Origin: Bacillus sp. NP157
GTDB taxonomy: Bacteria; Pseudomonadota; Gammaproteobacteria; Xanthomonadales; Rhodanobacteraceae
Assembly (NCBI GenBank): GCA_018889975.1
Contig: CP076546.1
Span: forward strand, 4,426,001-4,490,000
Reading direction: 5' to 3'
DNA length: 64,000 nt
Below, piece by piece: positions 52,666 to 60,388 of the stretch (within the stretch, counting starts at the first letter, position 1; each line of letters opens with the position of its first letter). The translations under genes were made by a program, and so were the position numbers. The notes beneath the pieces are model-generated. The model was not told where the DNA came from and made no database searches. It worked only from the letters and a program-made list of their open reading frames with translations.

Positions 52666-53451
52666 GTGGCGGGCGTGTCCCGCAGCAGCTACTACGCCGG
52701 GCGGCGCGAGCGACGCGAGCGGACGATCGGGCCGGTGCTAGCCAAGGCTGCGCGGACGTTACACGAGCAGGGGCGATGCAGCCTGGGGTCGCGCCGGCTG
52801 TCGGCGAGCTTGCGTAATCAGGGCCATGACGTTGGTCGCTACAGGGCCCGGACCCTGATCAAACAGCTGGGCCTGAAGCGTCGGCGCCGCCCGTACGCCC
52901 ACTATCGACGAGCGACCAAGCCAGCCATCGTGGCCGACAACGACCTCAATCGCGAGTTTGATCCTGCCGCGCCGGATGTGGCCTGGGCCGGTGACATCAC
53001 GCAGGTTCGGGTGGGGCGGCGATGGCTGTATATCGCCATCGTGATGGACCTGTTTTCCCGGCGCATCGTGGGCTGGGCAACCGGCTCGATGGCCGATGCC
53101 TACCTGGCCGAGCAGGCTCTGGAGCTGGCACTGGCGCACCGGCAACCGCAGGGGCCACTGCTGTTCCACTCCGACCAGGGCTGCCAGTACAGCGCGCAAC
53201 GATTCGTCGACTTCCTCGCCCGGCGATCCATCCGGCAGAGCATGAGTCGCCGCGGAAACTGCTGGGATAACGCTGTCGTCGAACGCTTCTTCCACACCCT
53301 GAAACACGAATGGATGCCGACCAGTGGCTACGCGACGTTCGACGAGGCCACGAAGGACTTCTCCAGCTTCCTGATCTATTACGACCAGCAGCGGCCGCAC
53401 TCGCGGCTAAACGACGTGCCGCCAGCCACCTTCGAGTGGCTGGCGGCATAA
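52666..53451 (+). CDS. IS3-family transposase OrfB (DDE integrase core)
   Basis: A 261-residue catalytic half when counted from ATG; the frame is open upstream to the slippery site, so the natural product is the OrfAB fusion. The DDE triad is D110 (WAGDITQV), D170 (LLFHSDQG) and E206 (DNAVVERFF), with the Asp-35-Glu spacing of the family. An HTH_21-type region precedes the core. Nothing is truncated, so transposition is likely still possible. Confidence 0.95.
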   Translation: MAGVSRSSYYAGRRERRERTIGPVLAKAARTLHEQGRCSLGSRRLSASLRNQGHDVGRYRARTLIKQLGLKRRRRPYAHYRRATKPAIVADNDLNREFDPAAPDVAWAGDITQVRVGRRWLYIAIVMDLFSRRIVGWATGSMADAYLAEQALELALAHRQPQGPLLFHSDQGCQYSAQRFVDFLARRSIRQSMSRRGNCWDNAVVERFFHTLKHEWMPTSGYATFDEATKDFSSFLIYYDQQRPHSRLNDVPPATFEWLAA

Positions 53452-53508
53452 AACGCCTACGGCGTGGTCCACGAGGACTTGACCACTACAGCCTGCGCGC
53501 GATGCTTT

Positions 53509-54765
53509 TTATGCCGGAACGAACTTCTTCAACTTCTTCGGCACCGACGTGTTCTTCAGCGTCACATACACCGGCAACCCATCCGGCCCATACGGCGGCG
53601 GCGCTTCGCCAACGATCAGCGGCGCAAGGTAACGCCGCGCCGCCGCGGTGATCCCGAAGCCATCTTTCGAGATGAAGTTCTTCGGCATCTTCTTCTCATG
53701 GTTGGCGATCTTGTCCAGCGGCGCGGCCTCGATCTTCCACTTATAGGGATCTTCCGACGTGCGCACGATCACCGGCATCACCGCGTTCAGCCCTTCGGCG
53801 GCGTATTCCACGGCCTTCTTGCCCACCGCGTAGGCCTGTTCGACGTCGACCTTCGAGGCGATGTGGCGGGCGGAGCGCTGCAGGTAGTCGGGCAGGGCCC
53901 AGTGGTACTTGTAGCCGAGCCGGTCGCGGACCAGCGCCGCGAGCACCGGTGCGCCACCGCCCAGCTGGGCGTGGCCGAAGGCGTCGCGCGCACCGGAGTC
54001 GGCGAGGAACTTGCCGTCGGCACCCTTCACGCCTTCCGAGGCCACCACGGTGCAGTAGCCGATCTTCTCGACGGTCGCCTTGACCTTGGCCAGGAAGGCC
54101 TCGGGGTCGAACACGTTCTCGGGGAACAGGATCACGTGCGGCGCATCGCCCGGCTTGTCGCCGGCGAGGCCGGCCGCGGCGGCGATCCAGCCTGCGTGGC
54201 GGCCCATCACTTCGATGATGAAGACCTTGGTCGAGGTATCCATCATCGAGACCACGTCCAGGCTCGCCTCGCGCACGGCGATCGCCGTGTACTTGGCCAC
54301 AGAGCCGAAGCCGGGGCAGTTGTCGGTCACCACCAGGTCGTTGTCGATGGTCTTCGGCACGCCGATGCAGTTCACCTCGTAGCCCAGCGCCTGGCCGATC
54401 TTCGAGACCTTGTTCGCAGTGTCGGCCGAATCGTTGCCGCCGTTGTAGAGGAAGGTGCGGATGTCGTGCGCCTTGAACACGGCGATCAGCCGCTCGTATT
54501 CGGCGCGGTTCTCTTCCAGCGACTTCAGCTTGTAGCGGCAGGAGCCGAACGCGCCGCCGGGGGTGTGCCTCAGCGCGGCGATGTTCGCCTTCGCTTCCTT
54601 CGTGGTATCGATCAGCTCTTCGCGCAGGGCGCCGAGGATGCCGTTGCGGGCGGCGTAGACCTGGATGCCCTTGTCGCGGGCGGTCTCGATGACCCCCGCC
54701 GCGGTGGCATTGATCACGGCGGAGACACCGCCCGACTGGGCGTAAAGGAGTTTGCCGGCGGCCAT
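53509..54765 (-). CDS. pfp: Pyrophosphate-dependent 6-phosphofructokinase
   Basis: A 418-residue enzyme from ATG 54765 (MAAGKLLYAQSGG); the frame reaches 54966. It makes fructose-1,6-bisphosphate from fructose-6-phosphate with PPi, and the reaction is reversible. GGNDS, with Asp where ATP enzymes have Gly (GGDGS), and IGVPKTIDNDLVVTDNCPGF mark the PPi type. Another family block is FIIEVMGRHAGWIAA. It ends just past the REP broken by the IS. It could use PPi handled by the two pyrophosphatases encoded about 10 kb away. Confidence 0.92.
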   Translation of the reverse strand: MAAGKLLYAQSGGVSAVINATAAGVIETARDKGIQVYAARNGILGALREELIDTTKEAKANIAALRHTPGGAFGSCRYKLKSLEENRAEYERLIAVFKAHDIRTFLYNGGNDSADTANKVSKIGQALGYEVNCIGVPKTIDNDLVVTDNCPGFGSVAKYTAIAVREASLDVVSMMDTSTKVFIIEVMGRHAGWIAAAAGLAGDKPGDAPHVILFPENVFDPEAFLAKVKATVEKIGYCTVVASEGVKGADGKFLADSGARDAFGHAQLGGGAPVLAALVRDRLGYKYHWALPDYLQRSARHIASKVDVEQAYAVGKKAVEYAAEGLNAVMPVIVRTSEDPYKWKIEAAPLDKIANHEKKMPKNFISKDGFGITAAARRYLAPLIVGEAPPPYGPDGLPVYVTLKNTSVPKKLKKFVPA

Positions 54766-54965
54766 GCTGCGCTTCCTTCTGGTTCGGTCGAAGCCCAGAG
54801 CGTAGCGCTTCCGGCGTCGGCGTGGCTTGAAGGGCAGGGCCGCGGCGCCTTGCCACGCCTGTGTAACAGCCGTTTGACGCGGCGCCGCCCGTGCCGTTAC
54901 CTTGGGACCCATTTTATTGTGTCCGGCGGCGGGTTTATCCCGTTCGCCCGACGAACGGAGCATCA

Positions 54966-55550
54966 ATGCGACTCGTGCTATTCGGCGCCCCCGGTTCCGG
55001 GAAGGGTACCCAGGCCACCCGCCTGAAGGAGCGCCTCGGCGTCCCGCACATCTCCACCGGCGATCTTCTGCGCGGTGAGATCAAGGCTGGCACGGAGCTG
55101 GGCCTCAAGGCCAAGGGCCTGATGGACGCCGGCCAGCTGCTGCCCGACGACATCATGCTCGGCATCATCGAGCACCGCCTGGGCGAGCCGGATGCCAGGC
55201 CGGGCTTCATCCTCGACGGCTACCCGCGCAACCTGGCCCAGGCCGACGCGCTGGATACCGTGCTGGCCCGCATCGGCCAGCCGCTGGACGTGGTGGTCAA
55301 GCTCGACGTGCCCGATGCGGCCATCGTCGACCGCTGCGAAGTGCGCTTCGAGAAGGAAGGCCGCCCGGACGACAACCCGGACACGGTCAAGAAGCGCCTG
55401 GCGATCTATGCCGACCAGACCGCCCCGGTGGCCGAGTTCTACAAGCAACACGGCAAGCTCCAGGTCATCAACGGCGTCGGCGAGCTCGACGACGTGACCC
55501 AGCGCGTGCTGGACGTCCTGCCTGGCGGTGTCCAGGCGGCCAGCGCCTGA
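54966..55550 (+). CDS. adk: Adenylate kinase (short-lid type)
   Basis: A 194-residue enzyme that balances ATP, ADP and AMP. The P-loop is GAPGSGKGT, followed by the AMP-binding region HISTGDLLRGEIKAGTELG, LDGYPRNLAQADAL, and the R-x-D type segment FEKEGRPDDNPDTVKKRL. It has the short lid and no zinc cysteines. The start at 54966 matches the family; the frame opens at 54891. It is divergent from pfp by 200 bases. Confidence 0.97.
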   Translation: MRLVLFGAPGSGKGTQATRLKERLGVPHISTGDLLRGEIKAGTELGLKAKGLMDAGQLLPDDIMLGIIEHRLGEPDARPGFILDGYPRNLAQADALDTVLARIGQPLDVVVKLDVPDAAIVDRCEVRFEKEGRPDDNPDTVKKRLAIYADQTAPVAEFYKQHGKLQVINGVGELDDVTQRVLDVLPGGVQAASA

Positions 55551-55557
55551 TCCCCCC

Positions 55558-55582
55558 GGCCCGCCGGCCTTGCCGGCGGGCC
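55558..55582 (+). terminator. Strong hairpin after adk
   Basis: GGCCCGCCGGC-CTT-GCCGGCGGGCC is an 11-bp perfect stem with a 3-base loop, 8 bases after the adk stop. There is no T-run, so it may be a 3'-end stabiliser or a weak, factor-assisted terminator. Confidence 0.55.
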
Positions 55583-55622
55583 TCCACGGCACGCCCCGTG
55601 CCGCGCCCAGACGAGCCCCTCC

Positions 55623-56981
55623 ATGCGCGTCCATATCCTTGGTATCTGCGGCACCTTCATGGGCGGCGTCGCCGCGCTTGCGCGCGAGCTGGCGCTCGAC
55701 GTCGAGGGTTCCGACGACAACGTCTACCCGCCGATGAGCACCCAGCTCGAAGCGCTCGGCATCGGCCTGATGCAGGGCTACAAGGCCGAATACCTGCAAC
55801 CGGCGCCCGACCTGGTCGTGGTCGGCAACGCCATGGTCCGCGGCAACCCGGCCGTGGAATACATGCTCGACGAAGGCCTGCGCTACATCTCGGGCCCGCA
55901 GTGGCTGGGCGAAACCCTGCTCGGGGGCCGCGAAGTGCTGGCCGTGGCCGGCACGCACGGCAAGACCACGACCACCAGCCTGCTCGCCCACCTGCTCGAG
56001 CAGGCCGGGCAGGATCCCGGCTTCCTGATCGGCGGCGTGCCAGGCAACTTCGACGTCTCCGCGCGTCGTGGCGGCGGCAAGCCCTTCGTCATCGAAGCCG
56101 ACGAATACGATTCGGCGTTTTTCGACAAGCGCAGCAAGTTCGTCCATTACCGGCCGCGCATCGCCATCCTCAACAACCTGGAATACGACCACGCGGACAT
56201 CTTCCCCGACGTGGCCGCGATCCAGCGCCAGTTCCACCACCTGGTCCGCACGGTGCCGGCGAACGGTCGGCTGATCGTCAATGCCGAAGATCCGTATCTC
56301 GCCGAGGTGCTGGCGATGGGCGCGTGGACGCCGGTGGAAACCTTCGGCATCGACAGCGGTGACTGGCGCGCCGAACTGCTCGCCGCCGATGGTTCGCACT
56401 TCCGCGTCAGCCGTCGTGGCGAGGTGCTCGGCGAGGTGTCGTGGCCGTCGCTGGGGCGGCATAACGTGATGAACGCGCTGGCTGCGCTGGCCGCGGCCGC
56501 CGCGGCGGGCGTCGATCCCGTCGGCCTGCTTCCGGCGTTCGCCAGCTTCGCCAGCGCGCGCCGTCGCATGGAGCTGATCGGCGAAGCCCGTGGCGTCACC
56601 GTCTTCGACGACTTCGCCCATCATCCGACGGCGATCGCGACCACCCTGGCCGGCCTGCGCGCGCGGGTCGGCAAGGCGCGCATCCTCGTCGCACTGGAGC
56701 CGCGTTCGAACAGCATGCGCCTGGGTGCCCATGCCGATGCATTGGCTCCCTCGCTCGCCGACGCCGATCGCGTGGTCTTCCTGCACCGGCCGGAACTCGC
56801 CTGGGATGCAGGCAAGGTCACCGCTGCGCTGGATGGCCACGGCAGCACGGCGCCCACGGTCGATGCACTGATCGACGCCCTGCTCGGCGAGGCCCGCGAC
56901 GGCGACCACGTCGTGTTCATGTCCAACGGCGGCTTCGAAGCTGCGCCCCGGCGCTTCTTCGACGCGCTCCGCGCAGGTTAG
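55623..56981 (+). CDS. mpl: UDP-MurNAc:L-alanyl-gamma-D-glutamyl-meso-DAP ligase
   Basis: A 452-residue Mur-ligase-family enzyme of peptidoglycan recycling; it attaches the recovered tripeptide to UDP-MurNAc. The N-terminal Rossmann part is MRVHILGICGTFMGGVAALA, the ATP site is VAGTHGKTTTTSLLAHLLEQ, and EADEYDSAFFDKRSKFVHYR and FDDFAHHPTAIATTLAGLR are typical of Mpl over MurC. It is 72 bases after adk. Confidence 0.95.
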   Translation: MRVHILGICGTFMGGVAALARELALDVEGSDDNVYPPMSTQLEALGIGLMQGYKAEYLQPAPDLVVVGNAMVRGNPAVEYMLDEGLRYISGPQWLGETLLGGREVLAVAGTHGKTTTTSLLAHLLEQAGQDPGFLIGGVPGNFDVSARRGGGKPFVIEADEYDSAFFDKRSKFVHYRPRIAILNNLEYDHADIFPDVAAIQRQFHHLVRTVPANGRLIVNAEDPYLAEVLAMGAWTPVETFGIDSGDWRAELLAADGSHFRVSRRGEVLGEVSWPSLGRHNVMNALAALAAAAAAGVDPVGLLPAFASFASARRRMELIGEARGVTVFDDFAHHPTAIATTLAGLRARVGKARILVALEPRSNSMRLGAHADALAPSLADADRVVFLHRPELAWDAGKVTAALDGHGSTAPTVDALIDALLGEARDGDHVVFMSNGGFEAAPRRFFDALRAG

Positions 56982-56991
56982 ACTCAGGGGC

Positions 56992-57594
56992 ATGGCCGCG
57001 ACCACGCCCGCACACGACCTCCCGCTATTTCCCCTGGCGAACGTCCTTTTCCCGGGCGGCCACCTGCAATTGCGCATCTTCGAACCGCGTTACATCGACC
57101 TGGTCCGCGAATGCGCACGCACCGGCAAGGGATTCGGCGTCTGCCTGATCCTCGACGGCCGCGAGGCGGGCCAGCCCGCCGTGCCTGCCGCGGTGGGCAC
57201 GCTGGCGACGATCACGGACTTCCACACGCGCGACGATGGCCTGCTCGGCATCGTCGCCGAAGGCGGGCAGCGCTTCCGGGTCACCCGCACGCGCGTGCGT
57301 TCGGACGGCCAGGTGCGTGGCGACATCGCGCGCTGGGAACCCGAGCAGACCCAGCCGGTGCCCGCGGAACTGGGCTTGCTCACCACCATCCTCGAGCGCC
57401 TCGCCGAACAGATGGCCCCGCCCTGGCGCCACGACGTGGCCGGGCGCGCGGACGACGCCAGCTGGATCGGCTTCCGCCTGTGCGAGTTGCTGCCGCTGGA
57501 TGCGAACGAATGCCAGCACATGCTGGAACTCGACGACCCGCTGCAACGACTCGCCGAACTGCGTGACATCCTCCCGCGCTTCCAGCGCGCCTAG
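56992..57594 (+). CDS. LON substrate-binding-domain protein
   Basis: A 200-residue protein made of a single LON N-terminal (substrate-binding, DUF-LON_substr_bdg) domain without ATPase or protease parts. The family opening is LPLFPLANVLFPGGHLQLRI, FEPRYIDLVREC, and GVCLILDGREAG follows. C-terminal helices have CQHMLELDDPLQRL. Its role is unknown; it may bind protein or peptide ligands. It follows mpl by 10 bases and precedes the SDR by 13, so the three may share a transcript. Confidence 0.9.
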   Translation: MAATTPAHDLPLFPLANVLFPGGHLQLRIFEPRYIDLVRECARTGKGFGVCLILDGREAGQPAVPAAVGTLATITDFHTRDDGLLGIVAEGGQRFRVTRTRVRSDGQVRGDIARWEPEQTQPVPAELGLLTTILERLAEQMAPPWRHDVAGRADDASWIGFRLCELLPLDANECQHMLELDDPLQRLAELRDILPRFQRA

Positions 57595-57607
57595 GTAACC
57601 AACCGCC

Positions 57608-58423
57608 ATGACCTCGCTCGCCGGGAAGACCCTGTTCATCACCGGTGCCTCGCGCGGCATCGGCCTGGCTATCGGCGTGCGCGCGGCGCGCGACGGTGCC
57701 AACGTCGTCATCGCGGCGAAGAGCGGCGTGCCCAATCCGAAGCTGCCGGGCACCATCCACACTGCCGCGGCGGAGATCGAAGCGGCGGGTGGCAAGGCGC
57801 TCGCGCTCAAGGTCGACATCCGCGAGGAAGCCGAAGTGCGCATGGCCGCGGCCACCGCGGCGGAGCGCTTCGGCGGTATCGACATCGTGGTGAACAACGC
57901 CAGCGCGATCTGGCTGGCCGGCACCGAAGGCACGCCGATGAAGCGCTTCGACCTGATGCACCAGGTCAATACGCGCGGCACCTTCCTGGTCACCCAGTCC
58001 TGCCTGCCGTTCCTGAAAGATGCCACGAACCCCCACGTGCTGATGCTGTCGCCGCCTTTGAGCATCGATCCGCACTGGTACGCCCCGCACGTCGCCTACA
58101 CGATCGCCAAGCTCGGCATGAGCCAGTGCGTGCTCGGCATGGCACCGGAATTCGCGCCGCTCGGCATCGCGGTGAATGCGCTGTGGCCGAAAACGGTGAT
58201 CGCCACGGCCGCGATCGGCATGATCGATGGCGTGAAGCCCGAACATTGCCGGAAACCCGAGATCGTGGCCGATGCGGCCCATGCGATCCTCACCCGACCC
58301 GCCCGCGAGTTCACCGGGCGCTTCTGCATCGACGAAGATCTGCTGCGTGAAAACGGCGTGAGCGACTTCGATCACTACGCGGTCACGCCGGGCCAGCCTC
58401 TACTACCGGACTTGTTTCTCTAG
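57608..58423 (+). CDS. SDR-family oxidoreductase (HSDL2-like)
   Basis: A 271-residue NAD(P)-dependent reductase. The Rossmann motif is TGASRGIGLAIG, followed by NNASAIWLAG, LMHQVNTRGTFLVTQ, and HVLMLSPPLSIDPHWYAPHV, with Tyr and Lys in YTIAKLGMSQCVLGMAPEF. The pattern and length match the HSDL2-like hydroxysteroid/fatty-acyl SDR group. The substrate is unknown. It is the last gene of the run that starts at mpl. Confidence 0.92.
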   Translation: MTSLAGKTLFITGASRGIGLAIGVRAARDGANVVIAAKSGVPNPKLPGTIHTAAAEIEAAGGKALALKVDIREEAEVRMAAATAAERFGGIDIVVNNASAIWLAGTEGTPMKRFDLMHQVNTRGTFLVTQSCLPFLKDATNPHVLMLSPPLSIDPHWYAPHVAYTIAKLGMSQCVLGMAPEFAPLGIAVNALWPKTVIATAAIGMIDGVKPEHCRKPEIVADAAHAILTRPAREFTGRFCIDEDLLRENGVSDFDHYAVTPGQPLLPDLFL

Positions 58424-58510
58424 CAAGCGCGGAAGGCCGCCAGACGCTCTCTCTGAGCTAGCCCGTTTGGTGTATGGCCGCTTTCGGCATGCCGGGGTAA
58501 CTTCGCTCAA

Positions 58511-58539
58511 CGTCACATGTACTGACATCACACGTGACG
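58511..58539. promoter_or_regulatory. Candidate operator upstream of the sigma-54 activator
   Basis: CGTCACATGT (58511-58520) and ACACGTGACG (58530-58539) form an inverted repeat with one mismatch and a 9-base spacer. It lies 100 bases before the regulator gene, in an otherwise plain 215-base gap. Confidence 0.45.
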
Positions 58540-58638
58540 GTGTGGGGCTTGCCGGCCTGCAGGGGGTGCCGGCGGCGGGTCCATGGTGAACCCGCTTCAG
58601 CCGGCAGCAGGCCACTGAACAGGTGTTGAGGAGCAGGC

Positions 58639-59982
58639 ATGTCGCGCGGGGAATCGACGGGGCGTTGCGTCGTCTGGGTTGGAAGGCCAAGCGTTGAAGA
58701 ACATTTCGGTTTGATCCGGGCAGGCTGGCGAACGCTGGTGGCTGACCCGGCACGGCTCGATACCGGGCTGCCGGAATGTGGCGACACGGCGATTGCCGTG
58801 GTCGACCTTCGTGCTGGCGCCCAGGCGGCCGTGCGCGTATTGCAAGAACTTCGTGACACCCATCCGGGCCTCGCGTGGATCGGGCTGACTGGCCAGCGTA
58901 CGCCGGCCAACGACCCCTCGATCCTGCATGTCCTGCCACAGGCTTTCGAGCTGATCGAGGGTGCGTCGTCGCTGCAGGCGCTGCGCCAGGCCCTGCAACG
59001 GGTCCCCGCCGACGGCATTCCCGTGGTGGTGCTCGACGACGACCAGCCCAGCGTGATGACCGGCCATAGCGCCGCGATCCGCTCGCTTTCGCAGAACATC
59101 CGCAAATTTGCCCCCGTGGAGCTTCCCCTGCTGATCACCGGCGAGACCGGGACCGGCAAGGAGATGGCGGCCCGGGCGCTGCACCAGCTTTCCGGACGCA
59201 GGGACAAGCCGTTCGCCGCCATCAATTGCGGCGCGCTGCCGGCCAACCTGGTCCAGTCCGAACTGTTCGGCCACGAGCGGGGCTCGTTCACCGGCGCCAC
59301 CGCGCGGCGCATCGGCCATTTCGAATCGGCCGATGGAGGTACGGTCTTCCTGGATGAAATCGGCGACCTGCCGCTGGACGCCCAGACCAACCTGCTGCGC
59401 GTGCTGCAGGAAGGCACCATCGAGCGGATCGGCAGCTGCCAGTCGATCAAGGTCAACGTGCGGGTCCTCGCGGCCACCCACGTCGACCTGGAAAAGGCCG
59501 TCGCACAGGGGCGCTTCCGCGAAGACCTGTTCTACCGCCTCAACGTGCTGCGCCTGCGCATGCCGCCGCTGCGCGAACGCAATGGCGACATCGAACTGCT
59601 GGCCCAGCACTTCCTGGATGCGTTCCGCGAGAGCTACGGCACCCGCGCGCGCGCCTTCAGCACGTCGGCGCGCAAGGCCATGAATGCCTTCGCGTGGCCG
59701 GGCAACGTACGTGAACTGATGAACCGCGTGCAGCGGGCGGCGGTGATCGCCGACGACGCGCTGATCACGCCCGAAGACCTCGAGCTCAACGCCGACCTGC
59801 CGGGGATCGACCGCGACAGCCTCGGTAGCGCACGCACCTCGGCCGAGCGCGAGGCCATCGTGGATTGCCTGCGCGCGAGCGCCTTCAACATCAGCGAGTG
59901 CGCCCGCCGGTTGCGGGTCTCCCGCGTCACTGTCTACCGCCTCTGCAAGAAGCACCAGCTGGCCCTCGATCAGTTGCGCTAG
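58639..59982 (+). CDS. Sigma-54-dependent activator with VpsR-like N-terminus
   Basis: A 447-residue bacterial enhancer-binding protein. The N-terminal part (about 1-125) resembles a degenerate receiver domain of the VpsR type without the Asp/Asp/Lys phosphorylation set. The AAA+ core has Walker A GETGTGKE at 168-175, the sigma-54 loop GSFTGA at 215-220 (Ser instead of the usual Ala), Walker B GGTVFLDEIGD, and FYRLNVLRLRMPPLRER. The C-terminus is a Fis-type HTH (AFNISECARRLRVSRVTVYR). VpsR-like proteins respond to c-di-GMP; whether this one does is inference. The changed loop may mean it no longer works with sigma-54. Confidence 0.9.
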   Translation: MSRGESTGRCVVWVGRPSVEEHFGLIRAGWRTLVADPARLDTGLPECGDTAIAVVDLRAGAQAAVRVLQELRDTHPGLAWIGLTGQRTPANDPSILHVLPQAFELIEGASSLQALRQALQRVPADGIPVVVLDDDQPSVMTGHSAAIRSLSQNIRKFAPVELPLLITGETGTGKEMAARALHQLSGRRDKPFAAINCGALPANLVQSELFGHERGSFTGATARRIGHFESADGGTVFLDEIGDLPLDAQTNLLRVLQEGTIERIGSCQSIKVNVRVLAATHVDLEKAVAQGRFREDLFYRLNVLRLRMPPLRERNGDIELLAQHFLDAFRESYGTRARAFSTSARKAMNAFAWPGNVRELMNRVQRAAVIADDALITPEDLELNADLPGIDRDSLGSARTSAEREAIVDCLRASAFNISECARRLRVSRVTVYRLCKKHQLALDQLR

Positions 59983-60005
59983 AGGCTCCGTCCCGCTGAA
60001 AAGAA

Positions 60006-60035
60006 AACTCCCGGTCCTCTGGGGGACCGGGAGTT
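60006..60035 (-). terminator. Hairpin with T-run on the minus strand
   Basis: AACTCCCGGTCC-TCTGGG-GGACCGGGAGTT is a 12-bp perfect stem. Read on the minus strand, TTTTCTTTTC follows; on the plus strand there is no T-run. It may also end the activator transcript as a simple hairpin. Confidence 0.7.
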
Positions 60036-60231
60036 CCCATTCGTCGTCCGGCTTGGCAGGGTCGTCGGGCGAGCGAACATCGCGGCATGGTGGCCTCCCG
60101 GTAAAGGGAGCAAGGCGCATGCCACGCAGGCCACACTTTGATTCGCAAGGAATTTTGGTCTCCCGGCGTTCAGCCGGACGTTGCCGCGGTGTTGCGATCT
60201 GTAACAGGCCGTAACACGCGCGGAACAGCCG

Positions 60232-60260
60232 TTGTCCGCGCGGCCCGCGCCTTATACGAT
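60232..60260 (+). promoter_or_regulatory. Candidate argD promoter
   Basis: TTGTCC (60232-60237), 17 bases, TACGAT (60255-60260). Each box matches 4 of 6 consensus bases. It would give a leader of about 120 bases before argD. Confidence 0.35.
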
Positions 60261-60388
60261 GGGGTTTCCCGCTGGCGGCGTGTCGTCGCGCGGGTATCGG
60301 ATCGATGTCGGACCGCAGAGCGTACCGTGCGATTCCATCCGTACCTGTTTGGGGCCAGGCGCTGCGGCCGGGCCCGGGAGTTGTTTTC

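Larger units (their letters stand above)
52268..53490 (+). mobile_element. IS3-family insertion sequence
   Basis: The element is 1223 bp long. The ends are TGTAGTGG at the left and CCACTACA at the right, within about 25-bp imperfect inverted repeats (GTGGACCACG-type inner part at both ends). The flanks show a GCC direct repeat at 52265-52267 and 53491-53493, and removing the IS with one GCC rebuilds an intact REP. It encodes OrfA and OrfB with a -1 frameshift site. It looks intact and was probably inserted recently. Confidence 0.93.
59983..60388. other. 406-base gap between the activator and argD
   Basis: No gene is supported. A perfect hairpin lies at 60006-60035, and a -35/-10-like pair at 60232-60260. 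The rest has no repeat. Confidence 0.6.

Noticed and set aside
58540..58638. Sigma-54 (-24/-12) promoter for the activator gene
   Set aside because: GG and GC dinucleotides are present, but no TGGCA-N7-TTGC match at the right spacing was found.
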